A stretch of 11,584 nt of DNA, taken from the NCBI GenBank assembly GCA_945869355.1, contig CAMBPA010000013.1, positions 1 through 11,584 on the forward strand, given 5' to 3'. The notes below the pieces were generated by a model, which saw nothing but the letters and a program-made list of their open reading frames with translations, made no database searches and was not told the origin of the DNA. Positions 1 through 7,875 of this stretch are shown here, piece after piece. Made by a program: the position numbers and the translations under genes. The DNA comes from Bordetella parapertussis (GTDB taxonomy: Bacteria; Pseudomonadota; Gammaproteobacteria; Burkholderiales; Burkholderiaceae_B). The first letter of the stretch is position 1. Each line of letters begins with the position of its first letter.

Positions 1-770
1 TCGACTTGCTCGTGCCGCACTGCCTGCGCCACTTGACCTGCGCGGCGATCTTGACGGGCGTTACGGATATTGCTGAACTTGAGCATGATCCACTCGAGGG
101 TCGCGCCGATTTTCTCAGCCACCGTCCCCCACGAGAAGCCGAAAAATAAACTTGACCCAATCACGATCATGGCGATCAGGATGATCGTGCTACCAGCAAA
201 ACCAACGGCCTGAGCCAGAAAGCCCGACCACACATGACCAATCACGCCACCGGCGCCACTGTTGTAATCCAGGCGCCCCGGTAGCTCCAGACCCAATGAG
301 CTCAGTCGGTAAGCCTCAAGACCGACCGATCCCAGTAACGCAACGAAGAAACCAATCCCCTGCTCCCACCTTACACGAGCCAGTGTTTCGGGCTCGCCAC
401 GGGTACGCAACTGCGCGGCAAGGCGTAAATACCCCGCCCGCACCCGGTGAACCAACAAAATGACCCACCACCACGCAGAGAATCCGAACAGGTAGAGCAA
501 GACATCCGCAAAATAGGCCCCGATCACGCCCCCGCGGTTGTGTAACTGCTCAGCATCTCGGCCCACCGAGTGAGACCAGGCAGGGTCTGCGGCGTTCCAG
601 GTGGCCAGCACAAGGGTAAGCCAAGCGGCCAAGGCGGCAAACACGATCCAGCGCGCTTCTCGAGCGATGGATAGCAGTCGCGTTTGCAGCGCTGAGGGCC
701 CATTTCGGGTATTTCGGGTCGTGCGCGAAGGGCGCGTCGTGGCGGGAGAAAGTCTAGGCATAGAGAACAT
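1..770 (-). CDS. ftsK: DNA translocase FtsK, N-terminal membrane domain (partial)
   Basis: FtsK sits at the division septum, where its N-terminal membrane domain helps assemble the divisome and its C-terminal motor pumps DNA to finish chromosome segregation. Only the first 256 residues are visible; the rest runs off the left edge. The N-terminus is basic (residues 10-40, rich in Arg and Thr). Four hydrophobic segments follow at about residues 41-58, 82-107, 139-155 and 190-212, with a short loop containing DPAWSHS after the first, which is typical of the FtsK 4TM domain. A basic stretch (NIRNARQDRRAG) then starts the linker. ATG at 770 or the in-frame ATG at 761 can start it; neither has a clear Shine-Dalgarno sequence, and an in-frame TAG lies just upstream. 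The motor domain is not in view, so family membership rests on the 4TM domain and on the divergent trxB neighbour. Confidence 0.86.
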   Translation of the reverse strand, partial: MFSMPRLSPATTRPSRTTRNTRNGPSALQTRLLSIAREARWIVFAALAAWLTLVLATWNAADPAWSHSVGRDAEQLHNRGGVIGAYFADVLLYLFGFSAWWWVILLVHRVRAGYLRLAAQLRTRGEPETLARVRWEQGIGFFVALLGSVGLEAYRLSSLGLELPGRLDYNSGAGGVIGHVWSGFLAQAVGFAGSTIILIAMIVIGSSLFFGFSWGTVAEKIGATLEWIMLKFSNIRNARQDRRAGQVAQAVRHEQV

Positions 771-776
771 TATAAT
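769..776. promoter_or_regulatory. Symmetric -10 element (ATTATAAT) between ftsK and trxB
   Basis: The palindrome ATTATAAT gives a perfect TATAAT on both strands: 771-776 on plus and 774-769 on minus. On plus it would start trxB transcription near 783 and leave a leader of about 22 nt with a GAGGG Shine-Dalgarno. On minus it would start near 762, next to the second possible ftsK ATG at 761. No good -35 box is visible at 16-18 bp on either side (GAAAGT on plus, ACCCTC on minus). Promoter activity is inferred. Confidence 0.5.
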
Positions 777-792
777 TTGCAGTTCAATCTAG

Positions 793-2398
<1,606 letters not shown>

Positions 2399-2416
<18 letters not shown>

Positions 2417-4459
2417 GTAGTTCACCATCTGCTGGGTGACTGCGAGAGGCGCCGGCGTCGCCCACGACACAAACACAATCACCACGAACGCCACGGGCGC
2501 ACCAAAAACACCTGCAGCAATGGGTTGAATATGCCACCACAGCTCCACGGGCACACCGATCGGTATGCCCAGCACGAGCTCTCGCAGCCAGGGTTGTGCC
2601 TGCACCATGTAATAGACGGTGACAACCAGCCCAGACAACATTCCAGCAGCGGCGCCGTACTTATTGGCTCGTTTCCAAAACACACCCATGACCAACACAG
2701 GGAAGAAGCAAGCCGCTGCAAACGAGAATGCGGCGCCAACCAAAAACAAAATATCGGCGGGCGTGCGCGTCGCCGCCCAGGCTGCTGCGAAGGCCACAAC
2801 CAGCAAGAGCATCTTGGATAGAATGACTTGGCGCCCCGCGCCCATTCGAGGAGACACCACCCTAAACAAGGTGTCGTGGGATAAGGCATTCGACAAGGTC
2901 AATAACAACCCGTCCGCAGTCGATAATGCCGCCGCCAACGCCCCCGCCGCAACAAGTCCCGAAATCACGTAGGGCAATCCGCCTATTTCTGGCGCAGCCA
3001 GCACCACGACGTCTGCACCGAGTTGCACCTCTGCTAACTGCACGATGCCATCTCGGTTGAGATCGACGATGCTGATCAACGAGCGGTCCACAGCAGACCA
3101 CGCGTTCACCCAGGCCGGCAGTTCCGCAAAGGGCATGCCCACCAGATCAGAATAGATCTCGTACTTGATCAAAATCGCCAAGGCTGGGGCTGTCATGTAT
3201 AACAACAGGATAAAAAGCAAGGACCAAAACACCGACTTTCGCGCCTCGCTTACAGACGGTGTTGTGAGCGAACGCATCAAAATATGCGGCAGCCCGGCCG
3301 TACCCAGCATCAAACACAACACGATCGCCAAAAAGTTATTGCGTGCCGCCTCAGGACTATCGCGATTTTTTCCAGCAAACGGATCCGCATGCGGCACAGG
3401 TGGCGATGCGCGAGAACCGAAGTCATCACGGGCTTTCGTCCATGCCGTACGCGCCGCCTCAATCGACTGTGGATAGTTCGCATGCTCGCGCTCCAGTGCG
3501 CGTATTTCAGCCATCGGGGCGTCGTTCGCCCGGGCGCGCAGTAGACGCCAATGCAACTGCTGCTTTTCTTCCTCAAAAGAAAGAGGCAGACTGTCCACAC
3601 GGGCCTGCATCACCTCGGCGCGCTTTTGCCACAACGCACGTACTTCTCGCTCTGCCTCATCGTGCGTGAGTTCACGTTCACGCTCTGTGACTTGCTGCAA
3701 GACTGCGCTAGCAGCAACTTGCGGAATAGGCTGGCCCGTTTGCTTGACCGCTAGCCAAACAACCGGGACGAGGTAGGCAATCACCAAAATGATGTACTGA
3801 CCGACCTGTGTCCAAGTGACTGCCCGCATGCCTCCCAAAAATGAGCACACTAGGACCCCGCCCAAACCGATAAAGATGCCGAGCTCAAAAGAAATTCCGG
3901 TCATGCGCGTCGTGATGATGCCCACGCCATAAATCTGCGCGACCAAATAGATAAACGAACACAGCACGGCGCAAAGTACGCCGATTAAGCGCGTGAGGTT
4001 ACCCTCGTAGCGTGCGCCCAAAAAATCTGGGATGGTGTACCCACCAAACTTGCGCAAGTAGGGCGCCAGAAAAAGTGCAACGAGCACGTAGCCCCCGGTC
4101 CAGCCCAAGATATAGGCTAAGCCGTTATACCCCGTCAAATAAAGTGTTCCAGCGATGCCAATGAAGGACGCCACGGACATCCAGTCAGCAGCCGTGGCCA
4201 TTCCGTTGTAGAGAGCCGGTACGCGTCGGCCGGCAACGTAATACTCGACCGGATCTGAAGTCCGGCACATAATGCCGATACCGGCATAGAGAGCCACCGT
4301 AGAGAGCAAGAACGCATAGCCAATCCACTGTCGCGCCAGACCTAATACTTCGAGAGCTGCAAGCAGTGCCACCAGCGCAATAAAACCCAAGGTGTAGGCG
4401 GTGTATCCGCGAAAAAGCTGCGCAGCTTGCGTACGAGGCCGTTGAGTGCTCAGGCCCAT
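2399..4459 (-). CDS. Sodium:solute symporter, VC_2705-type large subunit
   Basis: A 686-aa inner-membrane transporter of the sodium:solute symporter (SSS) family, in the large-subunit group found with a DUF4212 small protein and related to acetate permease ActP. About 13-14 hydrophobic segments are visible; the region from YYVAGRRVPALYNGMATAAD (residues 73-92) to GALAAALSTADGLLLT (506-521) is typical of the family. The substrate is probably a small carboxylate such as acetate or pyruvate, but this is inferred. Between two membrane segments lies a long charged, helix-prone insert (about 250-372), and at 466-477 a DLNRDGIVQLAE loop fits the EF-hand calcium-binding pattern. Translation starts at ATG 4459, which shares one base with the stop of the DUF4212 gene (TAATG) and has a good ribosome binding site (GGAGAG), so it is the second gene of a coupled operon. 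Confidence 0.93.
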
Positions 4460-4743
4460 TAGCTCTCCTGATCACGGTCGCGGCGTTCGCGTCGATCCAT
4501 TCGATCCATGCCCCACGCATACAGACCGATAATTAACAGAAAGCAGAACTGGGCGCCAAACGCTGCCATCCAAAAAGGAAATGGCCAGCCAAACAAGTAG
4601 ATGCCGTTTAGCTCACGCGCAAAATAGGCCGGCACGAAGCTCACGAGCAACCAAACAAGCAGCAAACACAAGATGAATATCAAGTTACGGCGCCAGTAGC
4701 TGGCCGCTCGATCGCACGCTTTGGGTGTCACATTGGGTGTCAT
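4459..4743 (-). CDS. DUF4212 protein, putative symporter small subunit
   Basis: A 94-aa membrane protein of the DUF4212 family, which almost always precedes a VC_2705-type symporter gene and is regarded as its small subunit. Two hydrophobic segments are visible, at about residues 20-39 and 53-76. The family signature A-S-Y-W-R-R-N lies just before the first, and a strongly charged tail (MDRMDRRERRDRDQES) ends the protein. I chose ATG 4743, which gives close to the family's usual length; an in-frame TTG at 4776 would add 11 residues. Neither has a clear Shine-Dalgarno sequence. The first eight codons are an imperfect 12-bp tandem repeat (ATG ACA CCC AAT, then GTG ACA CCC AAA), so GTG 4731 could also serve. 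It shares one base with the symporter gene. Confidence 0.88.
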   Translation of the reverse strand: MTPNVTPKACDRAASYWRRNLIFILCLLLVWLLVSFVPAYFARELNGIYLFGWPFPFWMAAFGAQFCFLLIIGLYAWGMDRMDRRERRDRDQES

Positions 4744-4817
4744 GATTATCAGAGGATACTTGAGCCAGCCCCGCAAGCGACAACGGCCGACACAAATGTG
4801 CCAGCCGCTGTGCTTTT

Positions 4818-4823
4818 CTTATA
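4818..4823 (-). promoter_or_regulatory. Candidate -10 box for the DUF4212-symporter operon
   Basis: On the minus strand the hexamer TATAAG matches TATAAT at five of six positions. Transcription would start near 4811, giving a leader of about 68 nt before ATG 4743. No good -35 box lies 16-18 bp upstream. Instead the palindrome at 4837-4856 covers that zone, as expected of a regulator-dependent promoter. This is a pattern match only. Confidence 0.35.
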
Positions 4824-4836
4824 TTTTGATACTGCA

Positions 4837-4856
4837 TGCTCTGCCTAAGCAGAGCA
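4837..4856. repeat. 20-bp palindrome TGCTCTGC-CTAA-GCAGAGCA
   Basis: Two perfect 8-bp arms flank a 4-nt centre. No T-tract follows on either strand, so it is a poor terminator. It lies at about -36 relative to the start predicted from the TATAAG box on the minus strand, which suits an operator for a dimeric regulator of the symporter operon. Confidence 0.55.
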
Positions 4857-4885
4857 ATGTCCCCTCACCTGCATGCAACGAAGTC

Positions 4886-4909
4886 TGCACGACAGCGGAC
4901 GCTCGTGCA
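4886..4909. repeat. Inverted repeat TGCACGA-N10-TCGTGCA
   Basis: Perfect 7-bp arms separated by 10 bp lie between the divergent genes, centred about 51 bp from the centre of the 4837-4856 palindrome. The arm spacing of about 17 bp centre to centre would suit a dimeric DNA-binding protein. No terminator features are present. Confidence 0.45.
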
Positions 4910-5021
4910 TCAGGGTATGCCCTAGTTTTGCACCAAATCAGGGGGTTTTTAGCGAATTTGCGACACTCATGCCTCAAAAGGGTTCATCGCTTCCATTCTG
5001 CAGGCCAGCCAAGGGGTGAAT

Positions 5022-5034
5022 TGCTAGACTAGCA
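5022..5034 (+). promoter_or_regulatory. Extended -10 promoter candidate within palindrome TGCTAG-A-CTAGCA
   Basis: TGC followed by TAGACT (5025-5030) fits an extended -10 promoter (TGnTAnnnT), which can work without a -35 box; none is visible here. Transcription would begin near 5037, leaving a leader of about 30 nt before the DUF1841 ATG. The same 13 bp form a perfect inverted repeat around a single A, so a dimeric regulator could cover the promoter. Confidence 0.4.
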
Positions 5035-5066
5035 CTCAACTGTCCCCGTTTTATCAGGTAGCAACT

Positions 5067-5495
5067 ATGTTCAACCCTTCACGCGATCAAGTTCGTCAGT
5101 TTTTCATCGACACTTGGCATAAGCACAAGACTCAGCAGATTCTCAGCCCACTTGAGGCAATTGCGCTGGACTGGATTGAACAGCATCCCGAATACCACGA
5201 CGTACTGAACCAGCCAGATTCGATGACGCGGGAGTTCAACGTGGAAGAAGGGAAAACCAACCCGTTTCTACACCTCTCGATGCACTTGGCTATCGCAGAA
5301 CAATTGTCGATTGATCACCCACGCGGCATTCGCGATGCGTTTGACAAGCTTGCCTCGCGGACAAATCAGCACGAAGCAGCCCATGAAATCATGGAATGCC
5401 TCGGCACGGTCGTATGGGAGTCTCAGAGACTAGGCAAAGCCTTGGACAGCGATGCCTATATTGAACTGATTCGTCAGCGTGTCAGTCGCGACTAG
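5067..5495 (+). CDS. DUF1841 family protein
   Basis: A 142-aa soluble protein, normal length for DUF1841, a family of unknown function found mainly in beta- and gammaproteobacteria. The start MFNPSRDQVRQFF and the block NPFLHLSMHLAIAEQLSIDHPRGI (split here by eye at about residues 65-88) are recognisable family features. Several histidines are arranged as H-x3-H-x9-H near 69-83 and again in the HEAAHEIMECLG segment near 101-112; such spacing could bind a metal, but that is inference from composition only. No signal peptide or membrane segment is seen. ATG 5067 has CAGGTA as ribosome binding site at 5055-5060. The gene ends 18 bp before the convergent cytochrome gene and appears to be a single-gene unit. 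Confidence 0.9.
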   Translation: MFNPSRDQVRQFFIDTWHKHKTQQILSPLEAIALDWIEQHPEYHDVLNQPDSMTREFNVEEGKTNPFLHLSMHLAIAEQLSIDHPRGIRDAFDKLASRTNQHEAAHEIMECLGTVVWESQRLGKALDSDAYIELIRQRVSRD

Positions 5496-5513
5496 CGACC
5501 GGCCACAGCACAC

Positions 5514-5876
5514 TTAACGACGAACAGCGAGTGGGCCAGGTTGGCCCGCCAACCAAGCCGACACGTTTTCAATGTCTTGCTTTGATAATTGCTTTGCAAA
5601 AGCGCCCATAATGGCATTCTTGCGAACGTTTGCCGAGGCCGGAGCGCCTGAGGCGCCACGCTGATACGAACGCAGTGCTTGCGCCAAAAAATCAGCGTGC
5701 TGACCGGCCAAGATGGGGTAGGACGGATCGATAGATTTGACCGCGTCTGCACCATGGCAGGAGGCGCAATTTAGTTTTTCCCAGACGGCTTTACCTGCAG
5801 CCAAATCAGCGGCCTGGCTCGTCGCTACAGCGCTGAACCATACAACCGAACCAAGGGCGAGCGTAGTGAGTTTCAA
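5514..5876 (-). CDS. Periplasmic monoheme cytochrome c (second of pair)
   Basis: A 120-aa class I cytochrome c, exported and loaded with heme in the periplasm, where it should carry electrons to or from membrane oxidoreductases. Residues 1-22 form a signal peptide ending SQA-AD. The heme motif is C37-A-S-C-H41, and M90 in the NAIMGAFAKQLS segment is the likely distal ligand. The C-terminal helix is DIENVSAWLAG. It looks like a cytochrome c553/c4-half protein. There is no ATG near the start: the best start is TTG 5876, with GGGGG at 5882-5886 as a weak ribosome binding site. The reading frame is the same as that of the upstream cytochrome and is separated from it by one TAA and four codons, so translational coupling is likely. 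Confidence 0.9.
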   Translation of the reverse strand: MKLTTLALGSVVWFSAVATSQAADLAAGKAVWEKLNCASCHGADAVKSIDPSYPILAGQHADFLAQALRSYQRGASGAPASANVRKNAIMGAFAKQLSKQDIENVSAWLAGQPGPLAVRR

Positions 5877-5888
5877 AGGGGCCCCCGA

Positions 5889-6227
5889 TTATTTGAGCGA
5901 AGTGTAATAAGCAGCGATGTCGGCGATGTCTTGTGCCGACAAGCTTTTAGCAATAGCGTCCATCGTGGGATGGGTGCGCTCGCCAGAAGCATAGGCGCGC
6001 AATGCCACCTGGAGGTATTTTTCGTTTTGTCCGGCGATTTTAGGCACCGAATACACCTCGGGGAAGCTAGCCTTATAGCCAGGGATGCTGTGACAACCGA
6101 TACACATAGAGACTTTGGCCTTGGCGGCTTCAACGTTGCCTTTCGGCTCATCGGCCGCCAACGCAGGCAGGGCCATCAAACAGGTTGCGGCAACAGCCGC
6201 TGTGGCGATAATGTTCGAAAACTTCAT
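5889..6227 (-). CDS. Periplasmic monoheme cytochrome c (first of pair)
   Basis: A 112-aa class I cytochrome c of the c553/c4-half type. A signal peptide covers residues 1-25, with cleavage likely after PALAA. The heme-binding motif is C42-I-G-C-H46. The segment IAGQNEKYLQVALRAYASGER leads to THPTM with M89 as likely sixth heme ligand, and the protein ends with the helix AQDIADIAAYYTSLK. Its redox partner cannot be told from the sequence. ATG 6227 has only a weak purine stretch (AAGAG) upstream. It is the first gene of a two-cytochrome operon and is divergent from the moxR-type gene. It shares a visible common pattern with its downstream neighbour (IxAGQ, ALRxY, QDI), suggesting an old duplication. 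Confidence 0.92.
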   Translation of the reverse strand: MKFSNIIATAAVAATCLMALPALAADEPKGNVEAAKAKVSMCIGCHSIPGYKASFPEVYSVPKIAGQNEKYLQVALRAYASGERTHPTMDAIAKSLSAQDIADIAAYYTSLK

Positions 6228-6364
6228 CTTGGACTCTTAGTCTGGCAGGGAAATCACCCGGGATCGGATCCCGGCCGCAAAACGTGAGGATTGTACGATA
6301 ATTGATGAAATTACACTTTCGCTACCAGTCAACTCACCCCAAACTCTTACCAATTTAACCACCG
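6228..6364. promoter_or_regulatory. Divergent promoter region, cytochromes and moxR operon
   Basis: This 137-bp gap must hold start signals for both directions. TACAAT on minus (6295-6290, five of six matches to TATAAT) would start the cytochrome operon near 6283 with a leader of about 55 nt. GATAAT on plus (6297-6302) would start the moxR operon near 6309 with a leader of about 56 nt. The two boxes are adjacent, so the polymerases would compete. No convincing -35 boxes are seen. Confidence 0.35.
6258..6274. repeat. Inverted repeat CCGGGAT-CGG-ATCCCGG
   Basis: Seven-bp arms with a 3-nt loop. If the cytochrome promoter is at 6290-6295, this lies in the cytochrome mRNA leader, about 31-47 nt ahead of the start codon, and would form a stable hairpin. 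No T-run follows, so it is not a classical terminator; an operator or mRNA-stability element is possible. Confidence 0.5.
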
Positions 6365-7255
6365 ATGACCAACGCACACCCGGCCACAGATCCGAACACC
6401 CGTTTTGACGGCACAGCTCGTTATGTCGCCACCGATGACCTCAAACTCGCAGTGAATGCCGCCTTGACGCTGCAACGCCCCCTGTTAATCAAGGGGGAAC
6501 CAGGCACAGGGAAGACCATGCTTGCAGAAGAAGTCGCCAGTGCGCTGGGCCGGCCCTTGTTGCAGTGGCACATCAAATCCACGACCAAAGCGCACCAAGG
6601 CCTGTATGAATACGATGCAGTGTCGCGTTTGCGCGACTCCCAGCTTGGTGAAGAAAAGGTCAAAGACATCAGCAACTACATCATGCAGGGTGTCCTGTGG
6701 CAGGCCTTCGATTCGCCCGAGCCCGTGGTGCTGCTGATCGATGAAATCGACAAAGCGGATATCGAATTTCCAAACGATTTGCTGCGCGAACTCGACCAAA
6801 TGGAGTTCCATGTTTACGAGACGCGCGCCACGATTAAGGCGCGGCATCGGCCCTTGGTCATTATTACGTCCAACAACGAAAAAGATTTGCCCGACGCCTT
6901 TTTACGTCGTTGTTTTTTCCATTACATTCGCTTCCCCGATCGCGATACGTTGCGCAGCATTGTGGATGTGCACTTCCCTAACTTGCACGCTGAAGTACTA
7001 CGCGCGGCACTAGACACTTTTTTTGCCCTGCGCGAAGCCCCGGGCCTTAAGAAAAAACCCTCGACCTCCGAATTTCTAGACTGGTTGCGCCTATTGATCT
7101 CAGAAGACGTCACCGCTGCCGAGATCGACGCGCATGCAGCCACTTCGATTCCTATGCTGGCCGGCGCTTTACTCAAAAATGAACAAGACCTTCAACTGCT
7201 TGAGCGCCTAGCTGCTGTCACACGCAACAGCACACGACGTCCTGCAGGATCGTAA
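6365..7255 (+). CDS. MoxR-family AAA+ ATPase
   Basis: A 296-aa cytosolic AAA+ ATPase of the MoxR class. MoxR proteins form ATP-driven rings that work with a VWA-domain partner to mature or insert cofactors into other proteins (RavA-ViaA and CoxD-CoxE are known examples). Walker A is GEPGTGKT at residues 44-51, Walker B is VVLLIDEIDKAD at 121-132 with D126 and E127, sensor 1 is IITSNNEKDLPDAFLRR at 166-182 with N170 and candidate arginine-finger residues R181/R182. The VWA partner is encoded two genes downstream. ATG 6365 is the only usable start before the conserved FDGTARYVATDDL segment, but no Shine-Dalgarno sequence precedes it. The stop is 2 bp from the next start codon. The client of this module is not evident here. 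Confidence 0.94.
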   Translation: MTNAHPATDPNTRFDGTARYVATDDLKLAVNAALTLQRPLLIKGEPGTGKTMLAEEVASALGRPLLQWHIKSTTKAHQGLYEYDAVSRLRDSQLGEEKVKDISNYIMQGVLWQAFDSPEPVVLLIDEIDKADIEFPNDLLRELDQMEFHVYETRATIKARHRPLVIITSNNEKDLPDAFLRRCFFHYIRFPDRDTLRSIVDVHFPNLHAEVLRAALDTFFALREAPGLKKKPSTSEFLDWLRLLISEDVTAAEIDAHAATSIPMLAGALLKNEQDLQLLERLAAVTRNSTRRPAGS

Positions 7256-7257
7256 TC

Positions 7258-7875
7258 ATGGCGGACTCACAAACGTTTCGTGTTGCGCCATCACCCTGCA
7301 CGCTGCGTGGCCACGGCCTGCGGCTTGAGCCGCTGGGGCCTCAACACCTCGATGGCTTGCAAGCTGCGGCTCGCGACGGCGAACTCTGGACGCTGCGCGT
7401 GACGTCCGTTCCAGAACCCGACCAAACAGCCGCCTATATCCACACCGCCCTGAAAGGCTGGGCAGAGGGCCATCGACTGGCTTTCGCCGTGATGGATGAA
7501 TCGACCGGCGCTGTAATCGGCTGCACGAGTTATCACGATATCGTACCCGCGGTGGCTCGCCTTGAAATCGGCTTTACCTGGTACGCCAAAAGTCGTCAGC
7601 GCAGTTTTGTCAACACGGCATGCAAGTTAATGTTGATGACCCACGCCTTTGACACCCTAGGCGCTGCAGTCGTTGGCTGGCGTACGGATAACTTCAATTA
7701 CGCGTCGCAACGCGCCATCGAAAGACTCGGCGCAAAACTCGATGGGATCCTGCGCCACCATGCCTTGCGCCGTGATGGTACCGTGCGAGATACCGTCATG
7801 TACAGCGTCATTGCGGGCGACTGGCCCGAAGTGCGCGATCACCTCACCTACCAACTTAAACGCCATGCTGGTTGA
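7258..7875 (+). CDS. GNAT family N-acetyltransferase (RimJ/RimL-like)
   Basis: A 205-aa protein of the GNAT fold, close to the RimJ/RimL-like group that moves an acetyl group from acetyl-CoA to an amine. Typical segments are LRLEPLGPQHLDGL (about 21-34), the strand AFAVMDESTGAVIGCTSYHDI (75-95), LEIGFTWYAKSRQRSFVNTACKLML (102-126) and NYASQRAIERLGAKLDGILRHH (147-168). The acetyl-CoA loop does not show the classical R/Q-x-x-G-x-G/A form; it reads RQRSFVN, as I recall in this branch. ATG 7258 lies 2 bp after the MoxR gene, with AGGAT upstream, and the 3' end overlaps the VWA gene by 11 bp, so it belongs to the same operon. The substrate is unknown; a role with the MoxR/VWA proteins is suggested only by position. 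Confidence 0.9.
   Translation: MADSQTFRVAPSPCTLRGHGLRLEPLGPQHLDGLQAAARDGELWTLRVTSVPEPDQTAAYIHTALKGWAEGHRLAFAVMDESTGAVIGCTSYHDIVPAVARLEIGFTWYAKSRQRSFVNTACKLMLMTHAFDTLGAAVVGWRTDNFNYASQRAIERLGAKLDGILRHHALRRDGTVRDTVMYSVIAGDWPEVRDHLTYQLKRHAG

Larger units (their letters stand above)
4744..5066. promoter_or_regulatory. Divergent intergenic region between symporter operon and DUF1841 gene
   Basis: These 323 bp hold no convincing gene on either strand. The region separates two divergent transcription units and contains three notable dyads (4837-4856, 4886-4909 and 5022-5034, listed separately), two copies of TGCATGC (4833-4839 and 4870-4876), and a G5T5 run at 4941-4950. It is the longest non-coding stretch of the window and the natural place for control of the symporter operon. 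Confidence 0.6.

Noticed and set aside
601..792. Plus-strand open frame opposite the ftsK start
   Set aside because: It is antisense to clear FtsK membrane-domain coding sequence and has no recognisable protein features.
4789..4803. Sigma-54-like promoter on the minus strand upstream of the DUF4212 gene (TGGCAC-N5-TGTC)
   Set aside because: The -24 half is perfect but the -12 half lacks the essential GC (TGTC instead of TTGC), so it fails the core requirement.
6359..6440. 12-bp direct repeat CCACCGATGACC at 6359-6370 and 6429-6440, including the MoxR start codon
   Set aside because: Repeats of this length are expected by chance a few times in a window of this size, and the second copy is ordinary coding sequence.
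7673..7864. Extended N-terminus for the VWA protein starting at 7673
   Set aside because: This part reads the acetyltransferase gene in another frame; the conserved family start is at ATG 7865.
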